Source of the DNA: Paracoccus aminovorans
Lineage (GTDB): Bacteria > Pseudomonadota > Alphaproteobacteria > Rhodobacterales > Rhodobacteraceae
Length of the DNA: 64,000 bases
Reading direction: 5' to 3'
Assembly: GCF_001546115.1 (NCBI RefSeq)
Contig: NZ_KQ955208.1
Location: 124,001-188,000 of the forward strand
Below, in pieces: positions 16,192-23,898 of the stretch (position 1 is the first letter of the stretch; each line of letters begins with the position of its first letter). The position numbers and the translations under genes are program-made. The notes under the pieces were generated by a model. That model was not told the DNA's origin and searched no databases. It worked only from the letters and a program-made list of their open reading frames with translations.

Positions 16192-16483
16192 GACGGTGCA
16201 GGCCATCGGCGCCGGTATCGCCGCGTTTCTGATCGCGCTCGGCACATGGTGGGGCACCAAGAAGGGCGATGGCAAGCCGCCTGCCGACCGGGCGCCCGCG
16301 CCTCATGAGGTCAAGGAGGCCATCGCGGACCTGCGCAAGCTGATCGAGGACGTGCGCGAGAGCCTCGACAACCACGACGACGACCATCGACAGATCGCGC
16401 GGCAGCTGGACCGGATCGAGAACCGGTTGCAGATCACGAACGAGGTCCAGCACTGGCGGGACCGGACCATCCCGCCGAGGTAA
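16175..16483 (+). CDS. Small phage protein with one membrane helix and a coiled coil
   Basis: A 102-residue protein with one membrane helix (AIGAGIAAFLIALGTWWG, about residues 9-26) near the N-terminus. A Pro-rich linker follows, then a charged amphipathic helix (EVKEAIADLRKLIEDVRESL, then ARQLDRIENRL) likely to form a coiled coil. It overlaps the previous gene by 17 bases in another frame. This layout resembles small accessory membrane proteins in lysis regions (for example hemolysin XhlA-like). The role is unproven. Confidence 0.55.
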   Translation: MPPTNETVQAIGAGIAAFLIALGTWWGTKKGDGKPPADRAPAPHEVKEAIADLRKLIEDVRESLDNHDDDHRQIARQLDRIENRLQITNEVQHWRDRTIPPR

Positions 16484-16486
16484 GCC

Positions 16487-16678
16487 ATGCACTGGACCGC
16501 ATCATCCTGCCTCGGGCTGCTGCTGACGGGGCGCTACAAGCCGGTCTGCGCCATTGCCTACGAGACCCGCGACTGCGCGGCGCGGCGGGCCTTCCTGCGC
16601 GCCATGGACCGGGTGTTCGAGCCTGACCATTGCCGGATCATCTGGGCGACATGGGCGGTCGGGAACGCGATCCGCTGA
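16487..16678 (+). CDS. Small hypothetical phage protein (63 aa)
   Basis: A 63-residue protein, MHWTASSCLGLLLTGRYKPVCAIAY..., beginning four bases after the previous stop. Cys residues (3 to 4, including SSCLG and KPVC) are spread along it, and the final part has WATWAVGNAIR. No domain is recognised, and I found no close match. It lies just before the endolysin. Confidence 0.45.
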   Translation: MHWTASSCLGLLLTGRYKPVCAIAYETRDCAARRAFLRAMDRVFEPDHCRIIWATWAVGNAIR

Positions 16679-16741
16679 CCGCCCACAAACTGGACGCATC
16701 CGCCCCGCACCGCTGATTTCCATCACCTGCGAGCACCACCA

Positions 16742-16767
16742 TTTCGCCCAGCAATCGTTGGGCGAAA
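16742..16767. repeat. Perfect inverted repeat before the endolysin gene
   Basis: TTTCGCCCA and TGGGCGAAA, nine matched bases, separated by eight bases, with no T-run. It lies in the 150-base gap before the endolysin. The other part of that gap holds a weaker hairpin ending GGCGGGCTTTTT at about 16789-16815, which may be a terminator. The perfect stem could be a protein-binding site or an mRNA stabiliser. Confidence 0.6.
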
Positions 16768-16828
16768 CACCGATTCTCACCCGTCGCCAGCACCACCCCT
16801 GAGGCGGGCTTTTTCACGTGAGGACGAC

Positions 16829-17635
16829 ATGCAGCTAACTGCTGACCACCTGTCCGCCATCGCAGGCGCCGGGGTAAACGACAACATGCGCTCGACAGTC
16901 GCTGGGCTGGCGAAGGCCGGCGTCGGGGCCGGCCTGGAAAAGCCGCACCGGCTCGCGCACTACCTCGGGCAACTGGCGCACGAAAGCGGCGGCTGGCGCT
17001 ATGACCGGGAAATCTGGGGGCCGACTGCGGCGCAGAAGCGATATGAGGGCCGCGCCGATCTGGGCAACACCCAGCCGGGCGACGGATCGCGCTTCCGGGG
17101 ACGGGGGCCGGTCCAGATCACCGGGCGGGCGAATTATCGATCCTTCACGGCCTGGGCGCGCAAGCTGGACCCGAAGGCGCCGGATTTCGAGGTGACGCCC
17201 GATGCGGTCAACACCGACCCCTGGGAGGGCCTCGGGCCGATCTGGTATTGGTCCAGCGGCAACCCGACCCGCGCCAGCCTGAACAGCTACGCTGATGCCA
17301 ACGATCTGACCACCATCACGAGGCGCATCAACGGCGGCACGAATGGGCTGGCTGATCGGCAGGCCCGATACGTCCGCGCGGCACTGGTGCTGGCCGGCTA
17401 TGGCGCGACCGAGATCCGCCGCTTCCAGGTCGATGCCGGGTTGAACGCAGATGGGGTTGCCGGGCCGCGCACCATGGCGGCGCTGCATCAGCGGCTCAAG
17501 GGACTGCCGCCTGTTCGCTTCAGCGCGACCGCTGCACCGGGCAAACCCGGCTCTCAACCGACTTCAGCGCCGGGGCAGGGCGTCTTTGCCGCGCTGCTGG
17601 CGCTGCTGCAATCCATCTTTGGGGGAAGGAAATGA
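16829..17635 (+). CDS. Phage endolysin, GH19-type with peptidoglycan-binding domain
   Basis: A 268-residue protein. The N-terminal domain has the GH19 (chitinase/lysozyme class) catalytic pattern HESGGWRYD (Glu52 as general acid). It is followed by RYEGRADLGNTQPGDG then GRGPVQITGRANY, the conserved core of this family. A C-terminal peptidoglycan-binding repeat (FQVDAGLNADGVAGPRTMAAL, about residues 195-215) follows. A low-complexity tail ends it. It should cut the host cell wall late in infection. It overlaps by ATGA with the holin-like gene. No signal peptide is visible, so it should depend on the holin for access to the wall. Confidence 0.85.
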   Translation: MQLTADHLSAIAGAGVNDNMRSTVAGLAKAGVGAGLEKPHRLAHYLGQLAHESGGWRYDREIWGPTAAQKRYEGRADLGNTQPGDGSRFRGRGPVQITGRANYRSFTAWARKLDPKAPDFEVTPDAVNTDPWEGLGPIWYWSSGNPTRASLNSYADANDLTTITRRINGGTNGLADRQARYVRAALVLAGYGATEIRRFQVDAGLNADGVAGPRTMAALHQRLKGLPPVRFSATAAPGKPGSQPTSAPGQGVFAALLALLQSIFGGRK

Positions 17636-17838
17636 AGCTGGTTTCCGACTGGCGCCGCGTCTGGCGCTACTACTCCACGCAGGCCATGGCAATCGCCGCG
17701 ACCGTGCAGCTGACTTGGGCGCAGCTGCCCGACGACATGCGCGCATCGGTGCCGCCTCACATCGTCAGCTATGCGACGGGCGCGCTGCTGGTGCTGGGCG
17801 TGATCGGCCGGCTGGTGGACCAAGGGGGTAAGCGATGA
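17632..17838 (+). CDS. Holin-like protein
   Basis: A 68-residue protein with an N-terminal membrane-like helix (QAMAIAATVQLTWAQL) and a second hydrophobic stretch near the C-terminus (YATGALLVLGVIGRLVDQG), matching the small two-helix holins that follow endolysin genes in Rhodobacterales phages. It overlaps the endolysin by ATGA and the next gene by ATGA. It would make pores in the inner membrane to release the endolysin. The family name is not certain. Confidence 0.65.
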   Translation: MKLVSDWRRVWRYYSTQAMAIAATVQLTWAQLPDDMRASVPPHIVSYATGALLVLGVIGRLVDQGGKR

Positions 17839-18086
17839 GCGATGTTGTCAAGTTGCAGGTAGTGCAGACTGTGCCCGAGCCGGACGGTGAAATCATCGCC
17901 GTGATCGAGGACCTGCTTGACCGCGCCAAGTCAGGCGACCTGCAAGCCATCGCCTATTGCACCGTGAGCGATGACGGTGCGGTCGGCACCGGATGGGCCG
18001 GCACTGACGGGACGCGCCATCCGCTCGGTATGGCAGTGTCTATCTTGTCGGTGCGCTATCCCACAGCTGTCATGAGGCACGAATGA
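17835..18086 (+). CDS. Hypothetical protein in the lysis cluster (83 aa)
   Basis: An 83-residue soluble protein, MSDVVKLQVVQTVPEPDGEI..., coupled by ATGA overlaps at both ends between the holin-like and spanin genes. It has an alpha/beta character with IIAVIEDLLDRAKSGDLQAIAYC, resembling small proteins of that position in other phages. No function is assigned. It is not part of the spanin pair itself. Confidence 0.55.
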   Translation: MSDVVKLQVVQTVPEPDGEIIAVIEDLLDRAKSGDLQAIAYCTVSDDGAVGTGWAGTDGTRHPLGMAVSILSVRYPTAVMRHE

Positions 18087-18292
18087 CCGCGTGGCTGATC
18101 GGGGCGCTGGTAGCGCTGGCCGGGGTCGTCGGCGCTTGGCTCAAAGGCAGAGGCCAGGGCAGGGCGGACGCCAAGGCGCGGCAGGACGCGGACACCATCA
18201 AGACAGTCGAAAGGATACAGGATGCGAAAGATCGCTCTCGCGATGCTGGCGGCGATTGGCGTGAGCGCCTGCGCCGGTCCAAGCGCGACTGA
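18083..18292 (+). CDS. Rz-like inner-membrane spanin
   Basis: A 69-residue protein with a single N-terminal membrane helix (WLIGALVALAGVVGAWL, residues 3-19), then a charged helical stretch ending RERLRRSKRD. This is the layout of an i-spanin (Rz), which connects the inner membrane to a lipoprotein partner to disrupt the outer membrane. It overlaps the next gene by 71 bases in a different frame, the classical Rz/Rz1 organisation. At 69 residues it is shorter than lambda Rz. Confidence 0.65.
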   Translation: MTAWLIGALVALAGVVGAWLKGRGQGRADAKARQDADTIKTVERIQDAKDRSRDAGGDWRERLRRSKRD

Positions 18293-18428
18293 CCCCGGGA
18301 TTTGCCTCGGCCAGCGTGCCGATGTGGCGCGGCTGCGGGCGGCTCTGGAAGCCCATGCCGACACGCCGGACGCGGTGGGCGAGGCCGCGACCGACGTTGT
18401 GATCGGGTTCGAGACCGTCTGCCGCTAG
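18222..18428 (+). CDS. Rz1-like lipoprotein (o-spanin candidate)
   Basis: A 68-residue protein. The N-terminus, MRKIALAMLAAIGVSACAGP, is a lipoprotein signal with a lipobox-like GVSAC ending in Cys17. The body is Ala-rich and not Pro-rich, unlike many Rz1 proteins, with one conserved-looking Cys pair. It starts inside the Rz-like gene in another frame. The embedded position, not the body sequence, supports the o-spanin call. Confidence 0.6.
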   Translation: MRKIALAMLAAIGVSACAGPSATDPGICLGQRADVARLRAALEAHADTPDAVGEAATDVVIGFETVCR

Positions 18429-18473
18429 ACTCTGTGTTCCCGATGCGTTCTCATGCGCGCAGAGGGAATCGCC

Positions 18474-18701
18474 ATGGTCCGCCACCGCCTACTCTTTGAC
18501 CCCGGCACCACGCATGTCATCGTGACGTGCTGGCGTTGCAAGGACCGGCCGATCACCTTCTACCCTCAGGATCTGCCCGCAGATATTACCGAGCTGGAAT
18601 TCTGCCGCCGCGCCAAATGCCGCGTCTGCGGTTGTGACCAGCCGTATCTTGACCGACAGCCGAAGGACACGCGAACGTCGTGGGGGCGATACGGGGCTTG
18701 A
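18474..18701 (+). CDS. Small zinc-ribbon-like phage protein
   Basis: A 75-residue protein from ATG 18474, with AGAGGGAATCGCC upstream. Two Cys pairs (CWRC at about residues 19-22 and CRVC/CGC at about 50-56) suggest a zinc ribbon, a form common in small phage proteins that bind nucleic acid or partners. The protein ends the plus-strand late genes; the next genes are on the minus strand. An upstream ATG at 18453 has no ribosome site. Confidence 0.55.
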   Translation: MVRHRLLFDPGTTHVIVTCWRCKDRPITFYPQDLPADITELEFCRRAKCRVCGCDQPYLDRQPKDTRTSWGRYGA

Positions 18702-18705
18702 TCGC

Positions 18706-19179
18706 TCACCCCTGACGCCGGGCGCGGTGCTGCTGCAGAGCCCCACCAACTTCTCCCGGGCAGACGCTAATCAACGCTTCACCTGCTTTGGTCAACGCCT
18801 CCGCCAGCGCGTCCGCGTGCCGGCGCTCGTCGGCTAGGGCGAGGGTCAGCCGCGCGCTGTCTGCAAGCGCGCCCTCCAACGCTCCGGTCAGCCTCTCCAT
18901 CTCGGCGCGCAATCCGTCATGCTGATCTGCAAGGTTTCGATATGCTTCTGTTCCTATCCGGTCACATTCTGCATATGCCGCCATGTATTTCTTGGCGGTG
19001 TCCCGCTCGGAAGTCAACCGCTCCACCTCGGCGCGGAGGCGGGAGAGTTCGGCTTCGTCCGCTTCGATACGGTCAGCCGCTTCCGCGCCGCGACTGTGGA
19101 ATTGGAGGCGCGACAATTCATCGTGCATCGCCATATCGTAGGGCATCCTCAAGACGCCCAGCAGCATCACGTCACTCAT
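18706..19179 (-). CDS. Coiled-coil phage protein, minus-strand cluster
   Basis: A 157-residue protein with long heptad-like stretches from residue 40 on (AELSRLRAEVERLTSERDTA, then a second block around GLRAEMERLTGALEGALADS), predicted to form an extended coiled coil. The N-terminus is compact with MSDVMLLGVLRMPYDMAMHD. It is the last gene of the minus-strand cluster, coupled by ATGA to the upstream 66-aa gene. Its role is unknown. Confidence 0.6.
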   Translation of the reverse strand: MSDVMLLGVLRMPYDMAMHDELSRLQFHSRGAEAADRIEADEAELSRLRAEVERLTSERDTAKKYMAAYAECDRIGTEAYRNLADQHDGLRAEMERLTGALEGALADSARLTLALADERRHADALAEALTKAGEALISVCPGEVGGALQQHRARRQG

Positions 19180-19376
19180 CGCGCGTCCTCCGGGGGCTGG
19201 GGCGGCTTCGGAAGCGGCGTCCAGTGGGTGGCCGGGAACTCATCGCCGGCAGTGGTGCGTATCCGATCCGACACGACGCAGATCTCCGGCACCCATCGCC
19301 AATCCTCATTCCGATATGTCGCGATGAACGGCTCGCCATAGTCAGGGCACGTCTCAATCGGTTGCCAGTCGCTCAT
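19176..19376 (-). CDS. DUF551-like protein (66 aa)
   Basis: A 66-residue minus-strand protein, MSDWQPIETCPDYGEPFIAT..., matching the start and core of the DUF551 family (WxPIExxPxxGxPxxxx, then WxPxTHWxPLP). DUF551 proteins are small, common in phage accessory regions and of unknown function. The motif THWTPLPKPPQPPE is clear here. It is coupled by ATGA to the next gene of the cluster. Confidence 0.7.
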   Translation of the reverse strand: MSDWQPIETCPDYGEPFIATYRNEDWRWVPEICVVSDRIRTTAGDEFPATHWTPLPKPPQPPEDAR

Positions 19377-19410
19377 GTCCTCTCCTTGGTGATCTGGTCG
19401 CGGGGGTGGG

Positions 19411-19677
19411 TCAACGGATCACTCCCGCCAGCGTCCACCCAATGCAGGTTAGGGCAAAGGCAACGACGAGAATGTCTCGGATGATTCGCTCGTTCAAAGC
19501 GTCGCGCCGATCCCGCATTGCAGCAAAGTCGGCCAGCGCCTTATTGCACCTGTCAGCATCGCGCTCCATGGCTTCCAGCGCCTTGATAAGCGGCACGGCG
19601 GTTCCCCTGCCGATCACGATTTCCCCATTGACCGCCAGCCCGACGCGGATCCGCTCGGAAAGCTTAAGCTCGCTCAT
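19411..19677 (-). CDS. Hypothetical phage protein with C-terminal membrane helix
   Basis: An 88-residue protein beginning MSELKLSERIRVGLAVNGEI. The N-terminal half is soluble (IGRGTAVPLIKALEAMERD). The middle is helical, and the last 20 residues (DILVVAFALTCIGWTLAGVI) form a membrane helix. It is coupled by ATGA overlap to the DUF2493-like gene. The role is unknown; it could be a membrane-anchored accessory factor. Confidence 0.55.
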   Translation of the reverse strand: MSELKLSERIRVGLAVNGEIVIGRGTAVPLIKALEAMERDADRCNKALADFAAMRDRRDALNERIIRDILVVAFALTCIGWTLAGVIR

Positions 19678-20033
19678 GCTGTCGTTCCTCCGTGGATGGG
19701 GCGATAGACCGGCACGCGCGCCTCTCGGGCTTGCCGCGTCATGTCGGCGGTGCCGCGCCCGCCTGGGAAGGCGATGACGAAGGCCGGCTTGAGATCCAGC
19801 ATCGCGCGGTTGCGAATCGGCCCAGCCGCGCGGCCGTGCTTCTTCCAGTCGGCTGGCACGTTCTCCACCGCGATCATGCGAGACGCGGCCCATTCATAGG
19901 CGAGCCGGTCTGCGCCCGTTGCGCCGCCTTGGATTACGCGGGTGATTCCGAACTTTTTATGGAGCCGGTCCATCGCCTCGAACAGGCCGTTCCGGTCGTC
20001 ATAGTCTCGGCCGCCGCAGACAATCACGCGCAT
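19674..20033 (-). CDS. DUF2493 / SLOG-family protein (YspA-like)
   Basis: A 119-residue protein with the Rossmann-like SLOG pattern. It starts MRVIVCGGRDYDD, followed by TRVIQGGATGADRLAYEWA (nucleotide-binding GG.TGAD motif), PADWKKHGRAAGPIRNRAML and VIAFPGGRGTADM. This matches the DUF2493 (YspA cpYpsA-related) family, often found in phage accessory regions and proposed to bind ADP-ribose-like nucleotides. I chose the ATG at 20033 because GGAGGAATCTC precedes it; an upstream in-frame ATG exists at 20069. It opens the minus-strand cluster, just inside the terminator. Confidence 0.8.
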   Translation of the reverse strand: MRVIVCGGRDYDDRNGLFEAMDRLHKKFGITRVIQGGATGADRLAYEWAASRMIAVENVPADWKKHGRAAGPIRNRAMLDLKPAFVIAFPGGRGTADMTRQAREARVPVYRPIHGGTTA

Positions 20034-20145
20034 GAGATTCCTCCGTTGGTGGGGTAGTTGATCGCGCAAAAACTACGCATAGGCGCACCATATCATTGAT
20101 AGAAAATAGTAACCGAGTCCCTTCACCGGCACCACGATCCAGCCA

Positions 20146-20182
20146 AAAAGCCCCGCGACCCAAGCCGGTCGCGGGGCTTTTG
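20146..20182. terminator. Strong bidirectional terminator at the prophage right edge
   Basis: AAAAGCCCCGCGACC, a six-base loop, then GGTCGCGGGGCTTTT: a 15-bp perfect stem with A-runs and T-runs at both sides, so it can act in both directions. It separates the minus-strand cluster from the next plus-strand gene. It is the last prophage-like feature. The 130 bases that follow show no att-like repeat or tRNA. Confidence 0.85.
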
Positions 20183-20313
20183 TATGGCAGGTCCGCGACA
20201 CGTTGCGCAGATGCCGCGCCTGGTCGTTCGGACGAAACTGTATCGTTTAGGTTGTGGCGCGGGGCGAAGCTCTCTGTTAAGGCATAAGGGGATTTTCAAC
20301 TGATGAGCGAGTG

Positions 20314-21246
20314 ATGCGGGAACAGGATATCGCGATCCTTGGTGTGTGTCGGTTTTCCATGCTCGGGCGCGGTGACTGGAAAGCCTATCGCAACAAGAGC
20401 GACGACGAGCTCGAGGCGATCTATGAGGAAAAGGCGGCCGAGCTGTTCGCCGCCGAGCGGATGGAGGCGCGGCTGGCGACCTTCGAGCATCTGACGCTGG
20501 CCTCGATGCGGGCGCAGTCCGATTCGAACTTCCGCTTCCTGGTGCTGTCCTCGGACCGCATGCCCGCGGCCTATCGGACCCGACTCGAGCAGATCTGCGC
20601 CGTGGCGCCGCAGGTCGAGCTGCGCTTCGTCGCGCCGATGCATGTCTCGGAGGCCATCACCATGCTGGCGCCGGAACTGGCGCTGAACCTGCCCGACACG
20701 GTGCAGTTCCGGCTGGACGACGACGATTGCGTGTCCAAGGACTTCATTCGCCGGTTGCGTCGCCATGCCGCCGGCCTGTGGCGCAACGCGCATTTCGCGG
20801 TCAGTTTCTCGTCGCTGTATTATTGCGTCACCGACGGGCCGACCGAGGGCATCTACAACTGGTACAGCCCGTTCTTCAGCGCCGGCGCGGCGGTGCGGCA
20901 CAGCACGCGCACGGTCTTCGACTATGGCCATTACAAGATCCCGCAACACCTGGTCTCGGTGACGGATCCGCATTTCCCCTGCATCGTCACCCATCGCGGC
21001 GACAACGATACCCCGCGGCACGAGGCGCAGACGCTGCGCAAGCGCGGCATGACGCGGGCCTCGGAGAGCGATGTCCGCCGGGTGCGCGAACGGCATTTCG
21101 ACTATCTGAGCGCCGAGGGCATGGCGCTGTGCACCTTTGACAAGTTCGTCGATACGTCGCCGGACTTTGCCGAATTCGTGACGCCCGACGCGCAGGACGC
21201 GGACGAGGCCCAGCAGCCTCGCACCAGGACCAGGCGCCGGGCCTAG
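20314..21246 (+). CDS. Rhamnosyltransferase-like glycosyltransferase
   Basis: A 310-residue protein of the putative rhamnosyltransferase family (PF11316-like). It starts MREQDIAILGVCRFSMLGRGDW. The middle has RLDDDDCVSKDFIRRLR (about residues 130-146), in which the DDDD/DxD-type acid cluster would bind the metal and sugar nucleotide. FSSLYYCVTDGPTEGIYNWY follows. The family decorates surface polysaccharide. A GTG at 20311 is an alternative start, and a tiny ATG..TGA frame lies just upstream. Its stop region overlaps the end of the convergent hydrolase gene by four bases. Its Lys/Arg-rich C-terminus (TRTRRRA) looks unstructured. Confidence 0.7.
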   Translation: MREQDIAILGVCRFSMLGRGDWKAYRNKSDDELEAIYEEKAAELFAAERMEARLATFEHLTLASMRAQSDSNFRFLVLSSDRMPAAYRTRLEQICAVAPQVELRFVAPMHVSEAITMLAPELALNLPDTVQFRLDDDDCVSKDFIRRLRRHAAGLWRNAHFAVSFSSLYYCVTDGPTEGIYNWYSPFFSAGAAVRHSTRTVFDYGHYKIPQHLVSVTDPHFPCIVTHRGDNDTPRHEAQTLRKRGMTRASESDVRRVRERHFDYLSAEGMALCTFDKFVDTSPDFAEFVTPDAQDADEAQQPRTRTRRRA

Positions 21247-22157
21247 GCCAGCAGCCCGGCGGCGGCCAACTGGCGTTGCACGGCCGGGACCGGCACCAGC
21301 AGCTTGTTGCCCGAGGCGCTGCCCTCGGCCAGCAGACGGCGCAACTCGTCGGTGCGGCTTTCGCCCAGGAGCGCGCTTGCCAGCATGCTGAAGGCCTGTT
21401 TCGTCGGCTTTATTTCCAGGCTGGCGCGCAGGTGGCGGATGGCCCGGTCGCGGTCGGCGCGCATCTGCTTGCGGGCGTTCTCGAGATGCCAGACCGAGTG
21501 GCGGGGGCTGGGCGGGTCGAAGGCGATGATCTCGTCGCGCTCGACGATGCCCTTGATCAGCGGCTTGAGACAGCGCAGCTCGGCCAGCGTCATCAGCACG
21601 GTATGGCCGGCGAAGGGAATGCGCACCAGCCGGGCCTGCGGATAGGCCGGCTGCACCATATGCGTGACCAGGAACTGGTCGGGCACGCGCTCGGGATCGA
21701 AGATCACCACCGGGGCGCGGCGGGCGCGCGGCGCCTCGGAAAGCGGCCGGTGGGTGACAGGCAGGTCAGCATAGCGGCGGATCTTCAAGGGCTTCCAGGC
21801 CGGCAGCATCGGCGCCGCGGCCAGGATCCGGGCGTCGATGGCGCCGCCATAGTAGAGCGCGCAATAGCCGCCCAGGCTGGCGCCATAGGTCACGCAATCG
21901 CGGCCCGCGACCACCGGCCGCACGGCGTCGCGAAAGGCCTCGAGCGGCAGGCCCTGGTATTGCGTGCCGTGCCTTTGCGCGACGAAGACATTGTCCCAGC
22001 CATTCTCCAGCGCGAACTGGCTGCCGAAACCCACATCCGACAGGTCCGAGGGCTGGCCGCCGAAGCTGACGATCACCCGATCCGCCGGCCGGTCGCCGGC
22101 TTGCAGCAGGGTGATGCGGTAATCGGCGTGATCGACCAGGATCTGCTTCTTGCTCAT
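21243..22157 (-). CDS. Alpha/beta-hydrolase-fold protein
   Basis: A 304-residue protein with the nucleophile elbow GASLGGYCALYYGG (GxSxG, about residues 93-106) and an upstream strand DRVIVSFGGQPSDLSDVGFG. A histidine-bearing end (IPFAGHTVLMTLAEL) could supply the catalytic His. The C-terminal 80 residues form a helical repeat-like add-on (RAIRHLRASLEIKPTKQAFS). No signal peptide is seen. It is divergent from the next gene and shares its promoter region with the operator candidate at 22222. The substrate is unknown; an esterase acting on surface polysaccharide is only a guess from the neighbouring sugar and adhesin genes. Confidence 0.65.
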   Translation of the reverse strand: MSKKQILVDHADYRITLLQAGDRPADRVIVSFGGQPSDLSDVGFGSQFALENGWDNVFVAQRHGTQYQGLPLEAFRDAVRPVVAGRDCVTYGASLGGYCALYYGGAIDARILAAAPMLPAWKPLKIRRYADLPVTHRPLSEAPRARRAPVVIFDPERVPDQFLVTHMVQPAYPQARLVRIPFAGHTVLMTLAELRCLKPLIKGIVERDEIIAFDPPSPRHSVWHLENARKQMRADRDRAIRHLRASLEIKPTKQAFSMLASALLGESRTDELRRLLAEGSASGNKLLVPVPAVQRQLAAAGLLA

Positions 22158-22221
22158 GCGGCCCTCGCAGCGCGCTCGCGTTAAGGTTGTGTCAACGGCA
22201 GACTGCTAGGGTATTTATACA

Positions 22222-22242
22222 AATGCAATCTATAATTGCATT
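22222..22242. promoter_or_regulatory. Operator candidate, inverted repeat ATGCAA-N7-TTGCAT
   Basis: AATGCAAT-CTATA-ATTGCATT, an eight-base perfect inverted repeat, lies between the divergent hydrolase (start 22157, minus) and adhesin-like (start 22376, plus) genes. A second site with the same arms and spacing lies at 34492-34510 in another divergent gap. It is in an AT-rich stretch with TATAAA- and TATAC-like sequences beside it. The regulator is unknown. Confidence 0.55.
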
Positions 22243-22375
22243 ATGACTGCATCGCTCGCGCAATGGGTTGCGCCGCGGCTTCGGCCGCGGCAAGGCCGTT
22301 GCTTTGCCCGGCACGGCAACTGCCGCGAAAGGCCCGGATAATGGCCGCGCCTTTCGGAATGAGCAGAGGACCAAC

Positions 22376-23872
22376 ATGCCGAACAAAGCCACAGTCAGGG
22401 GTGTCCTGATGGATGCCACCCTCGCCCCGATTTCCCAGGGCAAGATCGTCGCCACGCTGAGCGGATCGGATGTGTTCGGAGGCACGCGGGTCGTCACCGA
22501 AAGGGTCGAGGCGACCACGAATGCGCAGGGCGAATGGTCGCTGGCGCTGCTGGTCAATGCCGAGGGCGACAGCGCCGGCACCAGCTGGACGGTCGAGGGT
22601 TACAACCAATATGTCGCCAAGGTGTTCGAAGTGAAGGGCCTGTTCATCGCCTCGGCCCAGGACATCACGCTGGGCGATCTGGAGCGGACCAGCGCGCAGA
22701 ACATGAAGGCGGCGAAGGAGGGCGGCTTGACCCGGCTGATCGTCGCGCAGGATTTCGCCGGCTATGAGGCGCTGCCCTTTGGCCAGAAGCGCGACAGCGA
22801 CCTGGTGCTGGTCGATGCCCGCGATACACCGCTGGCGATCCACAACGGGCTGAACGGCGCGCTGTTCCGCGGCGTGCAGCGGATCTATCTGGCCGACCGC
22901 GCGGTGCCGCTGCTGGATGCGCGCGGCGCCACGCTGGTCGAGGGGCAGGGCGCGAGCGTGGTGCCCGCCGTGATGCGCCAGCCATCGATGCTGCCGGCCG
23001 ACGCGGTGCTGGGCGCCACGGTGACGCTGGACATCGGTGCGGGTTCGGGAACGCCGGCGCCGGTGGCGGAATGGGACGTGACGCTGAACGGCAGCAGCAT
23101 CAAGGCGCAGGTCGATGCGCAGATGCGGCTGCAACTGGCCGAGGCCGGGGAATATGCGCTGAGCGTGCGCTGGGTGAACGAGGCGGGTGCGGCCGAGGCC
23201 ACGACCGCGGCGCTGATCGTGACGCCTCCGGTGCAGGTGGTGCCGGAAATGACGCTGGCGGCGGGTTATTTCGATGCGGGTTCGAGCGTGACCGGGACCG
23301 CGGCGGCGGTGACGGGGCTCGCCAACAAGGGGAACGGCGGCTGGGCGCTGGCCGCCACCGCCTCGGGCGCGGCGGTCGCCATGGCGGCCGAGGGCATCGT
23401 CTTTGCCGATGGCCGCAGCCTGCAGGCGACCAATTTGAGCAATCCGAACATCGACGGGGTCTTCATCGTCGTGCGGGCGGTGCTGGATGCCTATGGCTCG
23501 GGCGTGGCGCAGATCCTGGCGGCGAACCCTTCGGGCGGCACCATCGCGATCCAGAACAACAACGGCGCCTTGCAGGCGCGCTATCACGACGGGGTGGCCC
23601 GCAGCATCGCCCTGGGCACCGTGACCTATGGCCAGGAATTTGTCGTCGGCATCGAGATCGACAATGCCGCGCGGACGGTGCGCGCCTTCACGCTGGCCGG
23701 CACGATGCTGTCCGAGACCCCGGCCGGCACGCCGGGCGTGAACTATGCCCAGGTGCGCACCGGCCAATATGTGCGCGGCACGGTCAAGCGGATCGCCGTC
23801 TGCACCAAGCCGGTCGGCGGCGCCTTCCTGCTGCGCTTCGAGGAGGTGATCGCGCATTTTCGGGCGGCGTAA
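22376..23872 (+). CDS. Tail-fibre/adhesin-like protein outside the prophage
   Basis: A 498-residue protein. The N-terminus (MPNKATVRGVLMDATLAPIS, then GKIVATLSGSDVFGG) matches the beta-sandwich used at the start of many phage tail fibres and head spikes. A Thr/Ala-rich Ig-like portion (GSSIKAQVDAQMRLQLAEAG) follows. The C-terminal half is lectin-like (VFIVVRAVLDAYGSGVAQIL, then GTIAIQNNNGALQARYHDG), suggesting a LamG-type sugar-binding fold. I chose the ATG at 22376, with AGAGGA upstream. The next gene begins 26 bases after its stop. It may be a phage remnant or a gene-transfer-agent head spike, neither proven. Confidence 0.55.
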   Translation: MPNKATVRGVLMDATLAPISQGKIVATLSGSDVFGGTRVVTERVEATTNAQGEWSLALLVNAEGDSAGTSWTVEGYNQYVAKVFEVKGLFIASAQDITLGDLERTSAQNMKAAKEGGLTRLIVAQDFAGYEALPFGQKRDSDLVLVDARDTPLAIHNGLNGALFRGVQRIYLADRAVPLLDARGATLVEGQGASVVPAVMRQPSMLPADAVLGATVTLDIGAGSGTPAPVAEWDVTLNGSSIKAQVDAQMRLQLAEAGEYALSVRWVNEAGAAEATTAALIVTPPVQVVPEMTLAAGYFDAGSSVTGTAAAVTGLANKGNGGWALAATASGAAVAMAAEGIVFADGRSLQATNLSNPNIDGVFIVVRAVLDAYGSGVAQILAANPSGGTIAIQNNNGALQARYHDGVARSIALGTVTYGQEFVVGIEIDNAARTVRAFTLAGTMLSETPAGTPGVNYAQVRTGQYVRGTVKRIAVCTKPVGGAFLLRFEEVIAHFRAA

Positions 23873-23898
23873 CGGCGCCCGTCAATACCGTCGATCTG

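Noticed and set aside
20183-20313. attR of the prophage
   Set aside because: No repeat of a sequence elsewhere in the window and no RNA gene. The left end of the prophage is outside, so a duplicated core cannot be tested.
22241-23857. Long minus-strand open frame (538 codons) across the adhesin-like gene
   Set aside because: Arg/His/Gln-rich composition, no ribosome site or family pattern. High GC makes antisense frames open, and the plus-strand frame carries domain-like sequence.
23840-23872. Programmed -1 frameshift between the adhesin-like and SGNH genes
   Set aside because: No X XXY YYZ heptamer in the right frame was found near the end of the first gene. It is kept only as an open question in the findings.
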